From Megaustenia siamemsis (Eukaryota; Mollusca; Gastropoda; Stylommatophora; Ariophantidae), in contig JAVIAB010000047.1 of the NCBI GenBank assembly GCA_032433765.1, forward strand, positions 18,819,011 to 18,883,010: a DNA stretch of 64,000 nt. Reading direction: 5' to 3'. The position numbers and the translations under genes were made by a program. The notes below the pieces were generated by a model that had not been told where the DNA came from, did no database searches, and saw only the letters and a list, made by a program, of their open reading frames with translations. This document shows, piece by piece, positions 1-10,795 of the stretch (positions are counted from its first letter, which is position 1; the number at the start of each line of letters is the position of its first letter).

Positions 1-175
1 CACACATACATTCCATTTATCAAGCACATTTAACTGTTCAACACACACATACATTCCATTTATCAAGCACATATAACATTTCAACACACACATACATTCC
101 ATTTATCAAGCACATATAACATTTCAACAAATACATACATTCCATTTATCAACCACATATAACAATACACACAGA
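1..175. repeat. Tandem repeat, ~43-bp unit
   Basis: About four copies of a unit built on CATACATTCCATTTATCAA followed by a CACATATAACA-type spacer. The array runs into the window edge, so its true length is unknown. No coding potential is seen. Confidence 0.85.
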
Positions 176-585
176 CAAATTGCTCCGCATATTTTTTAAC
201 CCTTTAGCGACGTGTCACTGGCATGACACTCTAGAATATATTCCCAACTTATGGCAATTTCTACAATTGAGTGGCACACATAGCAAGGATACTGGCGGGA
301 CATTTATTTCTACAGTACTTCCTGGATCACGTGAAAGTTAAAAGCAGGGGCCAATTTATCTAGAGCGTTCTATCCTAGCAAATAATATAGGTGTGTTCAC
401 TTCTGTTGGGAAAGAGCCCTAGCTATATCGCACAGATCTGACTGTGGGGTTACACGTTTTCCTTCCCTGTAGCTCAAATACATCCCAGTCACACATAAAT
501 GGAGCAAAATTCTCTACTTCTTCACCTTACCATATAAGCTTGAAATCTTAGGGAAGTTAGAGAAAACTATACAGCATTTACTAAG
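176..585. other. Unassigned intergenic sequence
   Basis: Nothing recognisable: no long open frame, no repeat shared with other parts of the window and no obvious splice-bounded exon. Confidence 0.5.
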
Positions 586-855
586 GGAGCTGTGATAGCT
601 CAGTGGTTAGTCAACTGGACAATAAAGAACAAGAGGTTGGGTTCGATCCCAAGCGACAGCTCTCGGTTCACCCAGAATTTAATGGGTACCGGATTTTTTT
701 CTGGGAAAGTAAAGCGGCACGGGCGTAATACCGACCACATTAACCCCAAAAATATCATGTGCTGAAGGTCTGTAAAATGTATGGTCACTAACACCATATT
801 CCCTATACGCCACTCGGCGAGACTGGGGTACTTTACTGTTTTTATTTTTTTTTTT
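586..855 (+). mobile_element. tRNA-derived SINE, family A, copy 1
   Basis: The head reads GCTGTGATAGCTCAGTGGTTAG (shown in part), a tRNA-like A box, followed by a B box GGTTCGATCCC near 639. The body has the family hallmarks TTCACCCAG, ATGGGTACCGG, CACGGGCGTAATACCGACC and GCCACTCGGCG, and a T-rich ACTTTACT tail. Family members recur at 1572, 3345, 3938, 6207, 23903, 29300, 36293 and 62690. SINEs of this type are copied by LINE machinery and encode no protein. Confidence 0.9.
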
Positions 856-904
856 GTTATATGGCAATTAATGAGCTCAGTGAATAACGGGTTGGCTTCA
901 GTAT

Positions 905-1445
905 TTCACTAATGTATGGCCCTTTTCGTCTTGTCAGACGGTCTAGTGGAGGCTATTGCGTATTTTTTTGAGGTATTGTTTTTGCCGAACAGCTTCTCTC
1001 GTGGCTAATTCTACCAATGTTTGACAAACACACGCGGTCACATAATGAACAGGTCAGGCTCGCTGGTCCACAGGGTTTACCATCCTTTTTCATGAGTCTC
1101 TTCTCTTCTAAGTCCTGTCTTAGAACAGTCTCAAATGTTGTTATACCGTTCCTTATACGTGCTCTCCATGATGTGCGATCACTTGCCAGATGTTCCCAGT
1201 CGTTTTCACAGATGGAGAAGTCTTTCAGAGATGATTTGCAGATATCTCTATATCGTAGTTTAGGTCTGCCGATTTGTCGTTTTCCCTGTTTTAGCTCGCC
1301 ATATAGTATTTGCCTAGGAATGCGTTTTTCTTCCATTCGCTGGACATGCCCCAGCCATCTTAGCCTTCGACTTCTGAGCATCGACATGATTGTTAGGGTC
1401 TTAGCACATTGCAGGACAGTTAAGTTGGTTATTTTGTCCTGCCAT
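905..1445 (-). pseudogene. LINE 3' fragment (C-terminus of an endonuclease-reverse transcriptase ORF2)
   Basis: Read on the minus strand, the frame contains RLRWLGHVQRMEEKRIPRQ, then a GELKQGKRQIGRPKLRYRD stretch, a D.W..RI segment and a C..C...H zinc-finger-like end (SLCDRVCLSNIGRISHERSC). This is the well-known C-terminal region of animal endonuclease-reverse transcriptase non-LTR retrotransposons. The RT and endonuclease domains are absent, so this is a 5'-truncated dead copy. A weaker relative of the same 3' end lies near 5090-5290. Confidence 0.8.
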
Positions 1446-1571
1446 TATGCTTTCTTCCTCATTTCACTTTGCCTACTCTGCCTGGGCACAGGATATGGAG
1501 ATAGTGCTTTACCCAGTCGCACTATCCCCCTCTGGACTTAAATTTCACTAATGTATAATAACTAAATAGGC

Positions 1572-2135
1572 AGCCGCGATAGCTCAGTGGTTAGTGCAAT
1601 GGACTACTAAGGACGAGCGGTCGGGTTTGATCGTGATCGACGTCTTCCAGGTTCTTCTTCTTTCTTCTTCTACCTTTCAGCTCCCTGTGGAGCATAGGTC
1701 ATCAACAAACACTTTCCAAGTCGTTCTGTTTCATGTCATTCTTTTAAGATCATTCCATGTCCTCCCCCTCATCTTCATCTCTGCTTCTATCTATCTTCTC
1801 CAACAATTCCTTGGTCTTCCTCTTTGTCTTTTCCTCTGGAGATTCATAAAAAGGGTCTGTTGTGTAATACTCTCAGTTGGCTTCGCAGTGTCTTTGACTT
1901 GTCCATGTTTGTGAAGTTTTTTCGGCTTATTTTTTACAGTATGAGACAGCCACTCCTATGCCCAACCCTCCTTTCTCGCATCTTACGAACATGCCTGGTT
2001 CACCCATCCTTAAATGGGGACTGTATTTCTTTCTGGGAAACTAAAGCACTATAATGTGCCGAAGGTTTATTAAATATAATTGGACTTACACCATATTCCC
2101 TTTATGTCACGTAGCGTGACCAGGCTATTTATCTT
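1572..2135 (+). mobile_element. SINE family A, copy 2, split by an insertion
   Basis: The head (GCCGCGATAGCTCAGTGG) and a degraded B box (GGGTTTGATC) lie at 1572-1643. The SINE body resumes at about 1996 with GGTTCACCCATCCTTAAATG and runs through a diverged CACCATATTCCCT and CACGTAGCGTG end. The intervening ~350 bp is foreign to the SINE, as seen by comparison with the unbroken copies. Confidence 0.8.
1644..1995 (-). mobile_element. Inserted fragment inside SINE copy 2, probably LINE-derived
   Basis: Pyrimidine-rich on the plus strand. The minus strand has scattered basic reading-frame pieces (KGGLGIGVAVSYCKK and REEKTKRKTKE-like) that resemble degraded retrotransposon coding sequence. No single frame is open and no domain can be named. 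The boundaries come from where SINE homology stops and restarts. Confidence 0.45.
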
Positions 2136-2530
2136 TCCTCTACTACAATAACTAAATGTTTCCATAGTTCCCTAAATTTGACACTACGATCCCTTGCTTT
2201 GGAAATCATTTAATCTCGACACCTTCGTGACAATTACGGTAGAACAAATATGGTAAACTCTGATTATCTGATAGAATATATCAGATAGTCAATGACGATA
2301 GAGTTAACACTAAATTGTAGAAACACTTTTATGCATTATACATATTAAGCCAATGTGGATGTTGTCAATTTATGATTTCAAACCACTGAGTTTATCCACG
2401 ACAATATCCTCAGTGCGGTGACCTTAGCAATGGTTGGCGGTGACATTTGGAGCCATGGCTCACACCTTGTGAACTGCTATCCTAGACGTATATAGCGATC
2501 ATTTTTAGAAGGATAATACATCTATATATA
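2136..2530. other. Unassigned intergenic sequence
   Basis: AT-rich sequence with no recognised repeat or exon. Confidence 0.4.
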
Positions 2531-2816
2531 TTATTCTCAAAGAGGCCAACACAAAAACGGAGTTCCTAAAAAACATCAGAAAGAAACAATCTTTGAGCAC
2601 ATCATGAGAAGAGGAAAGTTGGAATATTTGGTTACAGCTGGCAAAATAAAAGGAAAGAGAGATCGCGGACGACAAAGAGAGAAAGTACTGGATAGCTGGG
2701 TGTCATGGCATGGCAAACAGTCAACAACAGAACTGATACGATGCACAGTAGATAAAAGATTGTGGAAGGACATGATCGCCTACGCCAACCGGTATGGCAC
2801 ATGATGATGATGATGA
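2531..2816 (+). pseudogene. LINE 3' fragment, family B, with ATG-repeat tail
   Basis: The plus-strand frame 2604-2804 encodes MRRGKLEYLVTAGKIKGKR, then RGRQREKVLDSW and a terminal LWKDMIAYANRYGT before a stop. It is directly followed by a short ATGATGATG microsatellite tail. The same C-terminal module recurs at 6438, 27890 (minus), 37345, 53730 (minus) and 57070. Upstream, EANTK-type codons extend it to about 2531. Non-LTR elements often end in such short tandem tails. This copy is heavily 5'-truncated. Confidence 0.8.
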
Positions 2817-2833
2817 ATAAGTCTATTGAGTCC

Positions 2834-2850
2834 CCCCCCCCCCCCCCCTC
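2834..2850. repeat. Poly(C) tract
   Basis: A run of about 17 C residues, unusual in this AT-rich window. Confidence 0.9.
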
Positions 2851-3331
2851 ACCAAACTAATATAATGTCTCTTTTATGTGGTTCATCCAGACGGTGGGAG
2901 CTCACAAGCTACGTGATTAGTACGCAACGAAAAACACACACAGATGCTGGCATGGTCTATAACAATTCAAGTGTGGAAATAATACAGGATTAGATATACA
3001 GAAACCTTTAGAAGAACAACAATGATGCCGAACTAGAGCAAGCACATACGACTAATACATTTATAATGAAATAGGTATTTAATTTTAGTAAGTCCTATTT
3101 ATTTTTAGTAAGTTTTCTCAGCATGTTTCGCTAAAATACATTTTTCCTAGTATAACTAAAAATATGAAATTTGAAAGGTTCTTCTCTAGAATGCATGGAA
3201 AAAGACCAAGAGGAAGACCCATAAGAAAATAGATAGATGCAATGACAGAGACATTTAAAAACAAAGGAAAATCACTAATTCAGACAGTTCGAGCAGCTCA
3301 AGAACGACAAATGATATAAACCACGACACCT

Positions 3332-3723
3332 TTAAGGTATCAGTAAGTAAAGTAAAGTACCCCCCGTCACGCCAAGTGGCGTATAGGGAAATATGGTGTT
3401 AGTGACCCTATATTTTACAGACCTTCAGCACATGATTTTTGGGGTAATGTGGTCGGTATTACGCCCGTGCTGCTTTTACTTTCCCAGAAAAAATCCGGTA
3501 CCCATTTAAGGCTGGGTGAACCCGGAGCCGTCGGTTGGGATCGAACCCTACCCCTTGTCCGTAGTAGTCCAGTTCACTAACCACTGAGCTATCGCGGCTC
3601 CTACTAATTTTTAGGGAATTAGTAAAACCCAGGTGTCCTCGCCAGGATTACGAACCCCGGCTGTTGCCGTGGTAAGCCAACCGCCTATCGATTGCGCTAA
3701 CCGGACACCCTTAAGGTATCAGT
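3332..3723 (-). mobile_element. Dimeric SINE (B head + A body), copy 1, with 13-bp TSD
   Basis: Read on the minus strand, a tRNA-like unit B (GGTGTCCGGTTAGCGCAATC ... GGGGTTCGTA) is joined through a GTTTTACTAATTCCCTAAAA linker to a full SINE A unit starting at the GAGCCGCGATAGCTCAG head. The element occupies about 3345-3710 and is bounded by direct repeats TTAAGGTATCAGT at 3332-3344 and 3711-3723. It therefore moved as one unit. Other A copies in the window lack the B head. Confidence 0.85.
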
Positions 3724-3820
3724 GAAAAGAGAAAAGAAGAAGAAGAAGATTAACTTTTCATTTTTTTGTGACAATTGATTTGCAGAAAAGGCTATATCTT
3801 TCACAATATATAAGTAAAAA
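3724..3820. other. Spacer between opposed dimeric SINEs
   Basis: About 100 bp containing an AGA-rich stretch (GAAGAAGAAGAAG). It separates the two inverted dimeric SINE copies. Confidence 0.6.
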
Positions 3821-4210
3821 AATGAATTTTGGGTGTCCGGTTAGCGCAATCGATAGGCGGTTGGCTTACCACGGCAACAGCCGGGGTTCGTACCCTGGCG
3901 AGGACACCTGGGTTTTACTAATTCCCTAAAAATTAGTGGGAGCCGCGATAGCTCAGTGGTTAGTGAACTGGACTACTACGGACAAGGGGTAGGGTTCGAT
4001 CCCAACCGACGGCTCCGGGTTCACCCAGCATTAAATGGGTACCGGATTTTTTCTGGGAAAGTAAAGCAGCACGGGCGTAATACCGACCACATTACCCCAA
4101 AAAAATCATGTGCTGAAGGTCTGTAAAATATAGGGTCACTAACACCATATTTCCCTATACGCCACTTGGCGTGACGGTGGGTACTTTACTTTTACTTATA
4201 ATGAATTTTG
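3821..4210 (+). mobile_element. Dimeric SINE (B head + A body), copy 2, with 11-bp TSD
   Basis: Same composite as at 3345-3710 but in the opposite orientation: unit B at 3832-3937, linker, then unit A from 3938 to its TTTACTTTTACTT tail near 4199. It is flanked by direct repeats AATGAATTTTG at 3821-3831 and 4200-4210. Together with copy 1 it forms an inverted repeat with arms of about 365 bp. Confidence 0.88.
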
Positions 4211-4610
4211 TTAAAAACGGAAGTCAAAATCATCATCAGTGAGTGCCGTCTCCGCATCGAAGATTGGCAGCCATGGAATGCCATTCCACTCTGTCTCTTG
4301 CTTTGATGATGCAGATTGTCATACGCTGACTTGTCCATCTTTTGATGTTACTCGTCAATGTTAGTCTTCATCCGCCTCTGCCTCTTTTTTCTTGTATTTT
4401 CCCTTCCAATATTACTTTTATTAGGCTGTTGTGTCTTTTAACATGACCCAAAAATTTCATTGTTTCTTACTCTAATTGTGTTTAGTAGTTCTCTTTTCAT
4501 TTTTAGTTGTTTTAAAACATCCTCGTTTGTTTTCTTTTCTTTCCATCCAATTCTACCTATTCTGCTATAAATCCACATTTCAAAGGCTTCAATTTTCAAA
4601 GTCAAAATAA
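4211..4610 (-). pseudogene. LINE 3' fragment, family C
   Basis: The minus-strand frame contains KIEAFEMWIYSRIGRIGWKE followed by KKTNEDVLKQLKMKRELLN, then broken frames and a C-terminal KRQSGMAFHGCQ-like end. This is the thumb/C-terminal part of an RT ORF of the A/B type. Related copies lie at 21195-22090 (plus) and 59500-60905 (plus). It carries stop codons and lacks the RT core. Confidence 0.75.
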
Positions 4611-4663
4611 AAGAAGTCAAAATAAATAAATGAAAATAAAACATATAGACCACAAAAACATAC

Positions 4664-4910
4664 ATTCATTGATGTTATTCTCACTTAAAATTGCTGCAAT
4701 GTCATCACTGACAGCCCCTGATCTGTTGACCAATGACATGTTGATGTTTGAAGGAAACATTACGGCGTAGACATAACTTTCAGGCATCATCTTATCCATC
4801 GGGATGCGAATTGTGCATGTAGCAGAGTAGTCTCCCTCTGTCCCATTTCCATAGGTTCCCAGGCTGCAATGTGACTTGGACCGATCGATATCGCTTCTAG
4901 AAAAATCCAA
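4664..4910 (-). CDS. Putative exon: Ig-like extracellular domain segment
   Basis: An open minus-strand stretch of 247 bp bounded by an acceptor-like TTTATATTTAG (AG at 4911-4912) and a donor GTATGT (RC of 4658-4663). It encodes residues beginning LDFSRSDIDRSKSHCSLG, continuing through DYSATCTIRIP and VYAVMFPSNINMSL. Paired cysteines, N-glycosylation sequons (NMS, NRS) and a beta-strand-like alternation suggest part of an Ig-like or similar extracellular module. It lies on the same strand as the Ig exon at 17462-17770 and the EGF exon at 13225-13440, and could belong to the same large gene. Domain assignment is inference; no full gene can be assembled. Confidence 0.5.
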
Positions 4911-6206
4911 CTAAATATAAAAAAAAGGAAATCAGCAATTAAATAGTTAAATGGTATCTAATGAAAATCTATTTTTAAAAACGCTATATTATAAATATGA
5001 TATGTATTGTGTAGTCACTATAACATGGAGTTACATCCTATATATTATGTCGTAATTTGATGCAATATAAATTAGCATAACAGCATGTACATATGGCCTT
5101 TGGCGTCTTGGCATACTGCTGGTAGCAAGCAATCATAATAAGTCAGTAGTTTGATAAAATAATAATGTCTTATGCTTGATGTTGTTTTTGCTGAACAGCT
5201 TCTCGTGGATGAATCTGCCAATATTCAATAAACAGATCCGACCTCAGAATTAATGAGATATATTCCTGGTGCCTGGCCTCGTCTCCTTTCTCCTCCGCCT
5301 TTTGTATTCTGAATTTGATATCACCACTGCCTCGAATGTTGATGTATTGTTATTTGTTATTTTTGTTTTCCATTGCTATGATCTGCAGCCAGGTCCTCCT
5401 AGTTCTGCTTACTATAGTTCGTTCACAAATTCGTGCCCAAAGAGTCTATTAATTATCTCGGAAACTGTTTGATGAATTTCTGTAATTCTTTTTCGTGAAA
5501 TCTATTTTTATTTTCACCGACCTTCAGTCTGATTTTTTGCCTTACTGTCATGCATTTAAGAAAGATTTTGGCTTATTTGAGGTATATAAAAATATGATTT
5601 TCTTGCTTGTCTTAAATTTTAGGATTGTACAATACTCACATTTGTTGATTAATCAACTCACCAATTAAAAAGGCAAATTTCACATGCACACAATCTTAGC
5701 ACAGTTTCGCACTCTTAACTTGTAAGACCACACCACTCCGAGGTTTTTTGTGCTAATTTTATTTCCGGTTTCTTGTTAAATTGATCCAGATGCGTATTTT
5801 GACAAAATAGTTACTATTAATGAATATTCCTGTATGTGTGATAATTTGTAAGCTATTGTGAAGTGACTACTTGATTTTTAAAACCATGAAGAGTTTAAAG
5901 TGTAAATTCATCATATAAGCCACCTTGGGTAACGTAGCTCATTACTGTACTTTTTCTTATACATTATATTGAACCTGTACCACATGTGCTGTGCTTTTTC
6001 CGATGCTGCTGGTATTATACTTTAACAGATCATGTCATACTAGACTAGACATGTCATTACAAATCATGCTAGTTTAAGCACTCTTGTGATTCTAGGAAAA
6101 GGTAATGTTTCCTCCAATATCCTTCTAGGTGTCTAAGAAATATGGTGTTAATAATTTTATTTGATGATGAATATAGAACTATTAATTTATCATTAACAAA
6201 AATAGT
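4911..6206. other. Mostly unassigned sequence with a weak LINE remnant
   Basis: Near 5092-5250 the phrases GTCTTGGCATACTGCTGG and GCTGAACAGCTTCTCGTGG resemble the 905-1060 LINE end, so a diverged minus-strand relic is likely there. The rest, 5290-6206, shows no exon, repeat or RNA gene that I recognise. Confidence 0.4.
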
Positions 6207-6437
6207 AAAGCGCCCCCGTCACGACAAGTGGCGTATAGGGAATATGGTGTTAGTGACCATACATTTTACAGCACATGATTTTTGGGGTAATGTGGTCGGT
6301 ATTACGCCCGTGCCGCTTTACTTTCCCAGAAAAAATCCGGTACCCATTTAAGGCTGGGTGAACCCGGAAGCCGTCGGTTGGGATCGAACCCTACCTCTTG
6401 TCCTTTTTAGTCCAGTTCACTAACCACTGAGCTATCG
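6207..6437 (-). mobile_element. SINE family A, copy, 5'-truncated
   Basis: Antisense family A body (CGTCACGACAAGTGGCG through CCCATTTAAGGCTGGGTGAA) with the reversed B box GGGATCGAACCC and A box CACTGAGCTATCG. It breaks off at the head, where it abuts a LINE B fragment with no gap. Confidence 0.85.
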
Positions 6438-6625
6438 GGAATATATATTGTAACAACTGGGAAAATTGAGGGACGAAGAGATAGAGGGAAACAAAGAGAA
6501 AAGATACCAGACAGCTTAAGAGAATTGTTTGGCAGGTCAACAACATAAATTATAAATAACTGTCGAGATCGAAAGTTGTGGAGAGACATGATAACCTTTG
6601 CCAGCAGGCCTGGTACTTGATGATG
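6438..6625 (+). pseudogene. LINE 3' fragment, family B variant
   Basis: ATATTGTAACAACTGGGAAA through GAGGGACGAAGAGATAGAGG and the end GGTACTTGATGATGG. It is nearly the same as the fragment at 37400-37600 and, in antisense, 53730-53930. Frames are broken. The tail again contains GATGATG. Confidence 0.8.
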
Positions 6626-6654
6626 GATTGAGTGTAATGTAGAGCCAACACTTA

Positions 6655-6918
6655 TCACGGACGAGTCTGGCGAGTCTGGTAGAAGATTAGCGGAAAGATT
6701 TTGTGAACATCTACGAGATGTCCAACAGAATACTGGCACTCCAGTGTCTTCCCATTTCAACTCCCCAGATCACAAGGGCAAAGACGACATCCGTGTCACT
6801 GGTATTGTCCTCTGTCACTCTGGCGACCGCAGCCGATATACTTTGGAAAATCGCCTCATAGTCCAGTATGGTTCGCTGACACCACGGGGCATGAATGTAT
6901 CACACTCATACACATAGT
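6655..6918 (+). pseudogene. Penelope-like element: GIY-YIG endonuclease remnant
   Basis: The plus frame encodes ESGESGRRLAERFCEHLRDV, then TGTPVSSHFNSPDHKGKDD, TGIVLCHSG and YTLENRLIVQYGSLTPRG before a stop at about 6918. GxSGRRL..RF.EHL, SHFN.P.H and ENRLI....LTP.G are the C-terminal GIY-YIG region of Penelope-like retroelements, which nick the target for integration. The catalytic GIY tyrosines and the upstream RT are missing. A second, longer copy lies at 28915-29795 on the minus strand. Confidence 0.82.
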
Positions 6919-7190
6919 TTCCTTTCGGCTGCTCCTTCCCTCTTGCATAGCCCTCTCTACCACCCATGTTGTGGCTCTTTAGTCTATCTACTATGCCACG
7001 CTATTCTTAGTTCTTCTCCACTAGTCCCCGTTGAGGCACTTCGGTGTTCTCCTATATACCTTTTTTCTGCGCTACTTACCCCTCATATGTTTTTATTGCA
7101 CCCCACTCTCATACATCTCACTCTTTCCGCCTTTTGAGTACCTGTCATTCTATTGTTGTATTCTTTCTCCTTCGAGTTTGCACACTGACC
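6919..7190. other. Probable Penelope 3' untranslated remnant
   Basis: C/T-rich sequence following the GIY-YIG stop. The equivalent sequence after the 28.9-kb copy begins with a similar CTCATACACATA phrase. No coding region is recognised. Confidence 0.35.
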
Positions 7191-7445
7191 CCGGTGTGAA
7201 CCCTTCCACACATATGATTGTCCCCGTATGGATGTGCACATGCATGCATGTGTTCATAGGCACGGGTATTGGTATATATATGTATACGCATATACATGCA
7301 TGTATATGTGCTCTTGCTTGTATGCATACACATGTATGTGTGTGAATATGTATGTGTATGTTGATATGTATTAGTATGTGCACGTCCTCTTGCACGTGTA
7401 CATATGTATACACGCATCTGTGTGTGTGTATACATGTATTTATGG
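7191..7445. repeat. Low-complexity (TG/TATG/CATG)-rich tract
   Basis: Imperfect alternating purine-pyrimidine DNA (TATGTGTATG, GCATGCATG). The open frames here on both strands (Thr/His/Tyr-rich) are composition artefacts. Confidence 0.8.
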
Positions 7446-7654
7446 GCCCTTAGATACTTTCAGATATTGCCTGTGCCTTTGTAGTCGACGTACCTAGATA
7501 GCGTTCCCCCCACTTGTGTATTTTTAGAACCCTTCACCTCTGACCACAGGGTATAAATTACAGCTACACCCGTGAGAAATTCCTTTCATAGCCTGACCAC
7601 TGTCCACGACACACAGGAAAGTCAACATATATCGATTATTTTGTTTTTTTTTAC

Positions 7655-8880
7655 ATCTTATTTAAAACAAATACTACCTCTTATGTATGACAAATACTGC
7701 ATCGTATGTAAGACAAACTCTACTTCTAATTTAAAACAAATACTGCCTCATGTGTTAGACAAATACTACGTCTTAATAAAGACAAATACTACTTCATATG
7801 TAAGACAAATACTACATCTTATGTATGACAAATATTACCTTTTATATAACACATATGCTACTTCTTGTGTAAGTTAATACTACTTCTTATTTAAGACAAA
7901 TACTACCTCTTATATAAGACGAATAATACATCCTATGTAAGACAAATACTACATCTCATGTAAGACAAATACTACTTCTTATGTAAGATGAATACTTCCT
8001 CTTATGTAAGACAAATACTACATCTTATGTAAGACAAATACTACAACTTATGTAAGATTAATACTACCTCTTATGTAAGACAAATACTTCTTCTTGTGTA
8101 AGATAAATACTACTTCTTATTTAAGACAAATACTACCTCTTATGTAAGACAAATACTACATCTTATTTAAGACAAATACTACATCTTATGTAAGACACAT
8201 ACTACATCATATGTATGACAAATACTACATTTTAAGTAAGACAAATGCTACTTCTTATTTAAAACAAATACTACCTCTTATTTAAGACAAATACTACCTC
8301 TTATGTTAGACAAATACTATATCTTATTTAAGACAAATATTACATCTTATACAAGACAAATACTACCTCTTATGTAAGACAAATACTACATCTTATGTAT
8401 GACAAATATTACCTTTTATATAACACATATGCTACTTCTTGTGTAAGTTAATACTACTTCTTATTGAAGACAAATACTACCTCTTATGTAAGACAAATAC
8501 TACATCTTATGTAAGACAAAAAATACATATTATGTAAGACAAATACTACCTCTTATGTAAGACAAATACTACTTCTTATGTAAGACAAATACTACCTCTT
8601 ATGTAAGACAAATACTACATCTTATGGAAGACAAATACTACCTCTTATGTAAGACAAATACTACATCTTATGTAAGACAAATACTACATCTTATGTAAGA
8701 CAAATACTACCTCTTACGTAAGACAAATACTACATCTTATGTAAGACAAATACTACATCTTATGTAAGACAAATACTACCCCTTATGTAAAACAAATACA
8801 ACATCTTATGTAAGACAAATACTACCTCTTATGTAAGAAGAATACTCTCTCGTATGTAAGACAAATACAAACCCCTCTTC
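7655..8880. repeat. Minisatellite, 23-bp unit
   Basis: More than 50 copies of a unit close to AAGACAAATACTACCTCTTATGT, with variants CATCTTATG and TTCTTATTTA. Adjacent copies are not identical, so the array is old, but blocks of similar variants repeat (the TTACCTTTTATATAACACA group occurs at 7837 and 8410). Confidence 0.95.
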
Positions 8881-9055
8881 TATGAAGTATGGCAATAATG
8901 CCTGGGTAGACATTATCTGTTGTACAAATGTAGTCCATATGCCTGCTGGTTATTCTTTGTGTACATTTGGGGTTAATTGGCCAAGCTATCGATAAATACA
9001 TGTCATGGCTTGTTTATAATATGGAACAATCATAAGTAATAAACATAACATAAAT
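8881..9055. other. Unassigned sequence between two minisatellites
   Basis: Short unique stretch; nothing recognised. Confidence 0.4.
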
Positions 9056-9690
9056 ATGATCTCTCTCTCTCTCTCCCTCCTCTCTCTCTCTCATCTCTCT
9101 CATCTCTCTCTCTCTCCTATCTATCCAGTCACTCATCTCTCTCATCTCTCTCTCCTATCTATCCAGTCACTCATCTCTCTCATCTCTCTCTCTCTCCTAT
9201 CTATCCAGTCACTCATCTCTCTCATCTCTCTCTCTCCTATCTATCCAGTCACTCATCTCTCTCATCTCTCTCTCTCCTATCTATCCAGTCACTCATCTCT
9301 CTCATCTCTCTCTCTCCTATCTATCCAGTCACTCATCTCTCTCATCTCTCTCTCTCTTATCTATCCAGTCACTCATCTCTCTCATCTCTCTCTCCTATCT
9401 ATCCAGTCACTCATCTCTCTCATCTCTCTCTCTCCTATCTATCCAGTCACTCATCTCTCTCATCTCTCTCTCCTATCTATCCAGTCACTCATCTCTCTCT
9501 CTCCTATCTATCCAGTCACTCATCTCTCTCATCTCTCTCTCCTATCTATCCAGTCACTCATCTCTCTCATCTCTCTCTCTCCTATCTATCCAGTCACTCA
9601 TCTCTCTCTCTCCTATTTATCCAGTCACTCATCTCTCTCATCTCTCTCTCCTATCTATCCAGTCACTCATCTCTCTCATCTCTCCCCTTT
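9056..9690. repeat. Pyrimidine minisatellite, ~40-45-bp unit
   Basis: Repeated CCTATCTATCCAGTCACTCA joined by variable (TC)n. About 15 copies. The 290-residue Ser/Leu open frame across it is an artefact of stop-poor CT sequence. Confidence 0.95.
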
Positions 9691-9926
9691 CTCCTCTTTC
9701 TCTTCGCTCTCCTCTTTCTTCTCGCTCTCCTATTTCTCCTCTCCCTCATCTCTCTCATCTCTCTCTCATATCGCTCCTCTCTCTCTCATCTCTCATCTCT
9801 CTCCTATCTCTCCTCTATCTCCTCTCTCTCTCCTCTTTCTCCTCTCTCCTCTCATCTCCTCTATTTCATCTTATCCTCTCTCTTCTTTCTCTCCTCTCCT
9901 CTCTCTCTCTCTCCTCTCACTCTCTT
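9691..9926. repeat. Degenerate (CT)-rich low-complexity tract
   Basis: A continuation of the minisatellite into irregular CTCTCC/TCTTTC sequence with no clear unit. Confidence 0.85.
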
Positions 9927-10419
9927 AAGTTAAATGTGTCCGTTACATATTGTTTGATGCTGTAGAAGAGGAAGTGATATACTTCACCGTACTAAACCGA
10001 AATGTTTGGAAATGAGGGGTCAGTGATATTTTTCACTTTTATTTACATTTTCCCAACCCATTGTGTCAAGTACTCATTTTTCAAATATTGAGAAATAGTC
10101 AAGCAGCGATTGAATGCATGTTCACTTTATTGTCAAGCCCGAACTATCAAAATGCTCCTATAGTCCATTCCAAAAACTCATGCCGTTGTTCAAAATGCGA
10201 TAACGTATTAACCATTTAGTTTTATTTGTATGTATACTGTTTATTTTCATGACGTCATGTAAGACAAAAATTCACTGAAAACAGATAGATGGTTTCAATT
10301 GTGTCTTACTTGCGGTATATATTAAAACGAATGCACATAATGATACCAGTCAAATAGAATGTTTACAGCTTGTGCTGGCCAACATTGCTCGTGCTATTTA
10401 AAAAGAAAGAAATAAATTA

Positions 10420-10422
<3 letters not shown>
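9927..10422. other. Unassigned sequence
   Basis: No exon, repeat or RNA gene recognised. Confidence 0.4.
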
Positions 10423-10463
<41 letters not shown>

Positions 10464-10795
10464 GATCAAGACTCAATCAGAGTAAGATTCCAGACTCTCA
10501 CATGAAGACAGTTGTCTGTTTAAGTGAATTGATCGACCCCACAGACAGAACATCATAATTAGGGTTTGTTAGATTCACCCTGATTGAGTATCTATTAAAA
10601 CGTTGCACTGAGTTTTGCGCCAGTGGCCCAGTGCATCCGATTTCAGCTAGTATTTTATTGAAATTTGCTTTCCTTAGCCTTGATTGTCCCCAATCTTCCT
10701 GCAAGGTAGCAAATTGTCTTTTCTGTAGGGGGATTCTGCCCTTAGATGGTCGGCTCTCCCAGGTTAACGAGCACCATCTGTCCGAGTCACTAGAG
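10423..10795. repeat. Duplicated module R, copy 1: (TC)n plus unique block
   Basis: A (TC)n microsatellite (10423-10461) followed by ~335 bp starting GCGATCAAGACTCAATCAGA. The same order occurs at 12307-12693. On the minus strand the block has an open frame with LQEDWGQSRLRKANFNKIL and AEIGCTGPLAQNSVQRFN. The second copy keeps this peptide with substitutions. I cannot name the protein; it may be a fragment of a mobile element. Confidence 0.7.

Noticed and set aside
3832..3910. Genuine tRNA gene in unit B
   Set aside because: A and B boxes are visible, but acceptor and T stems do not pair in the standard geometry and the unit is fused to a SINE with a common TSD.
7145..7435. Thr/His/Tyr-rich ORFs on both strands
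   Set aside because: Both lie in TG/CA low-complexity DNA and have no conserved motif.
9056..9928. 290-codon Ser/Leu-rich ORF
   Set aside because: Composition artefact of a CT-rich minisatellite lacking A/G-containing stop codons.
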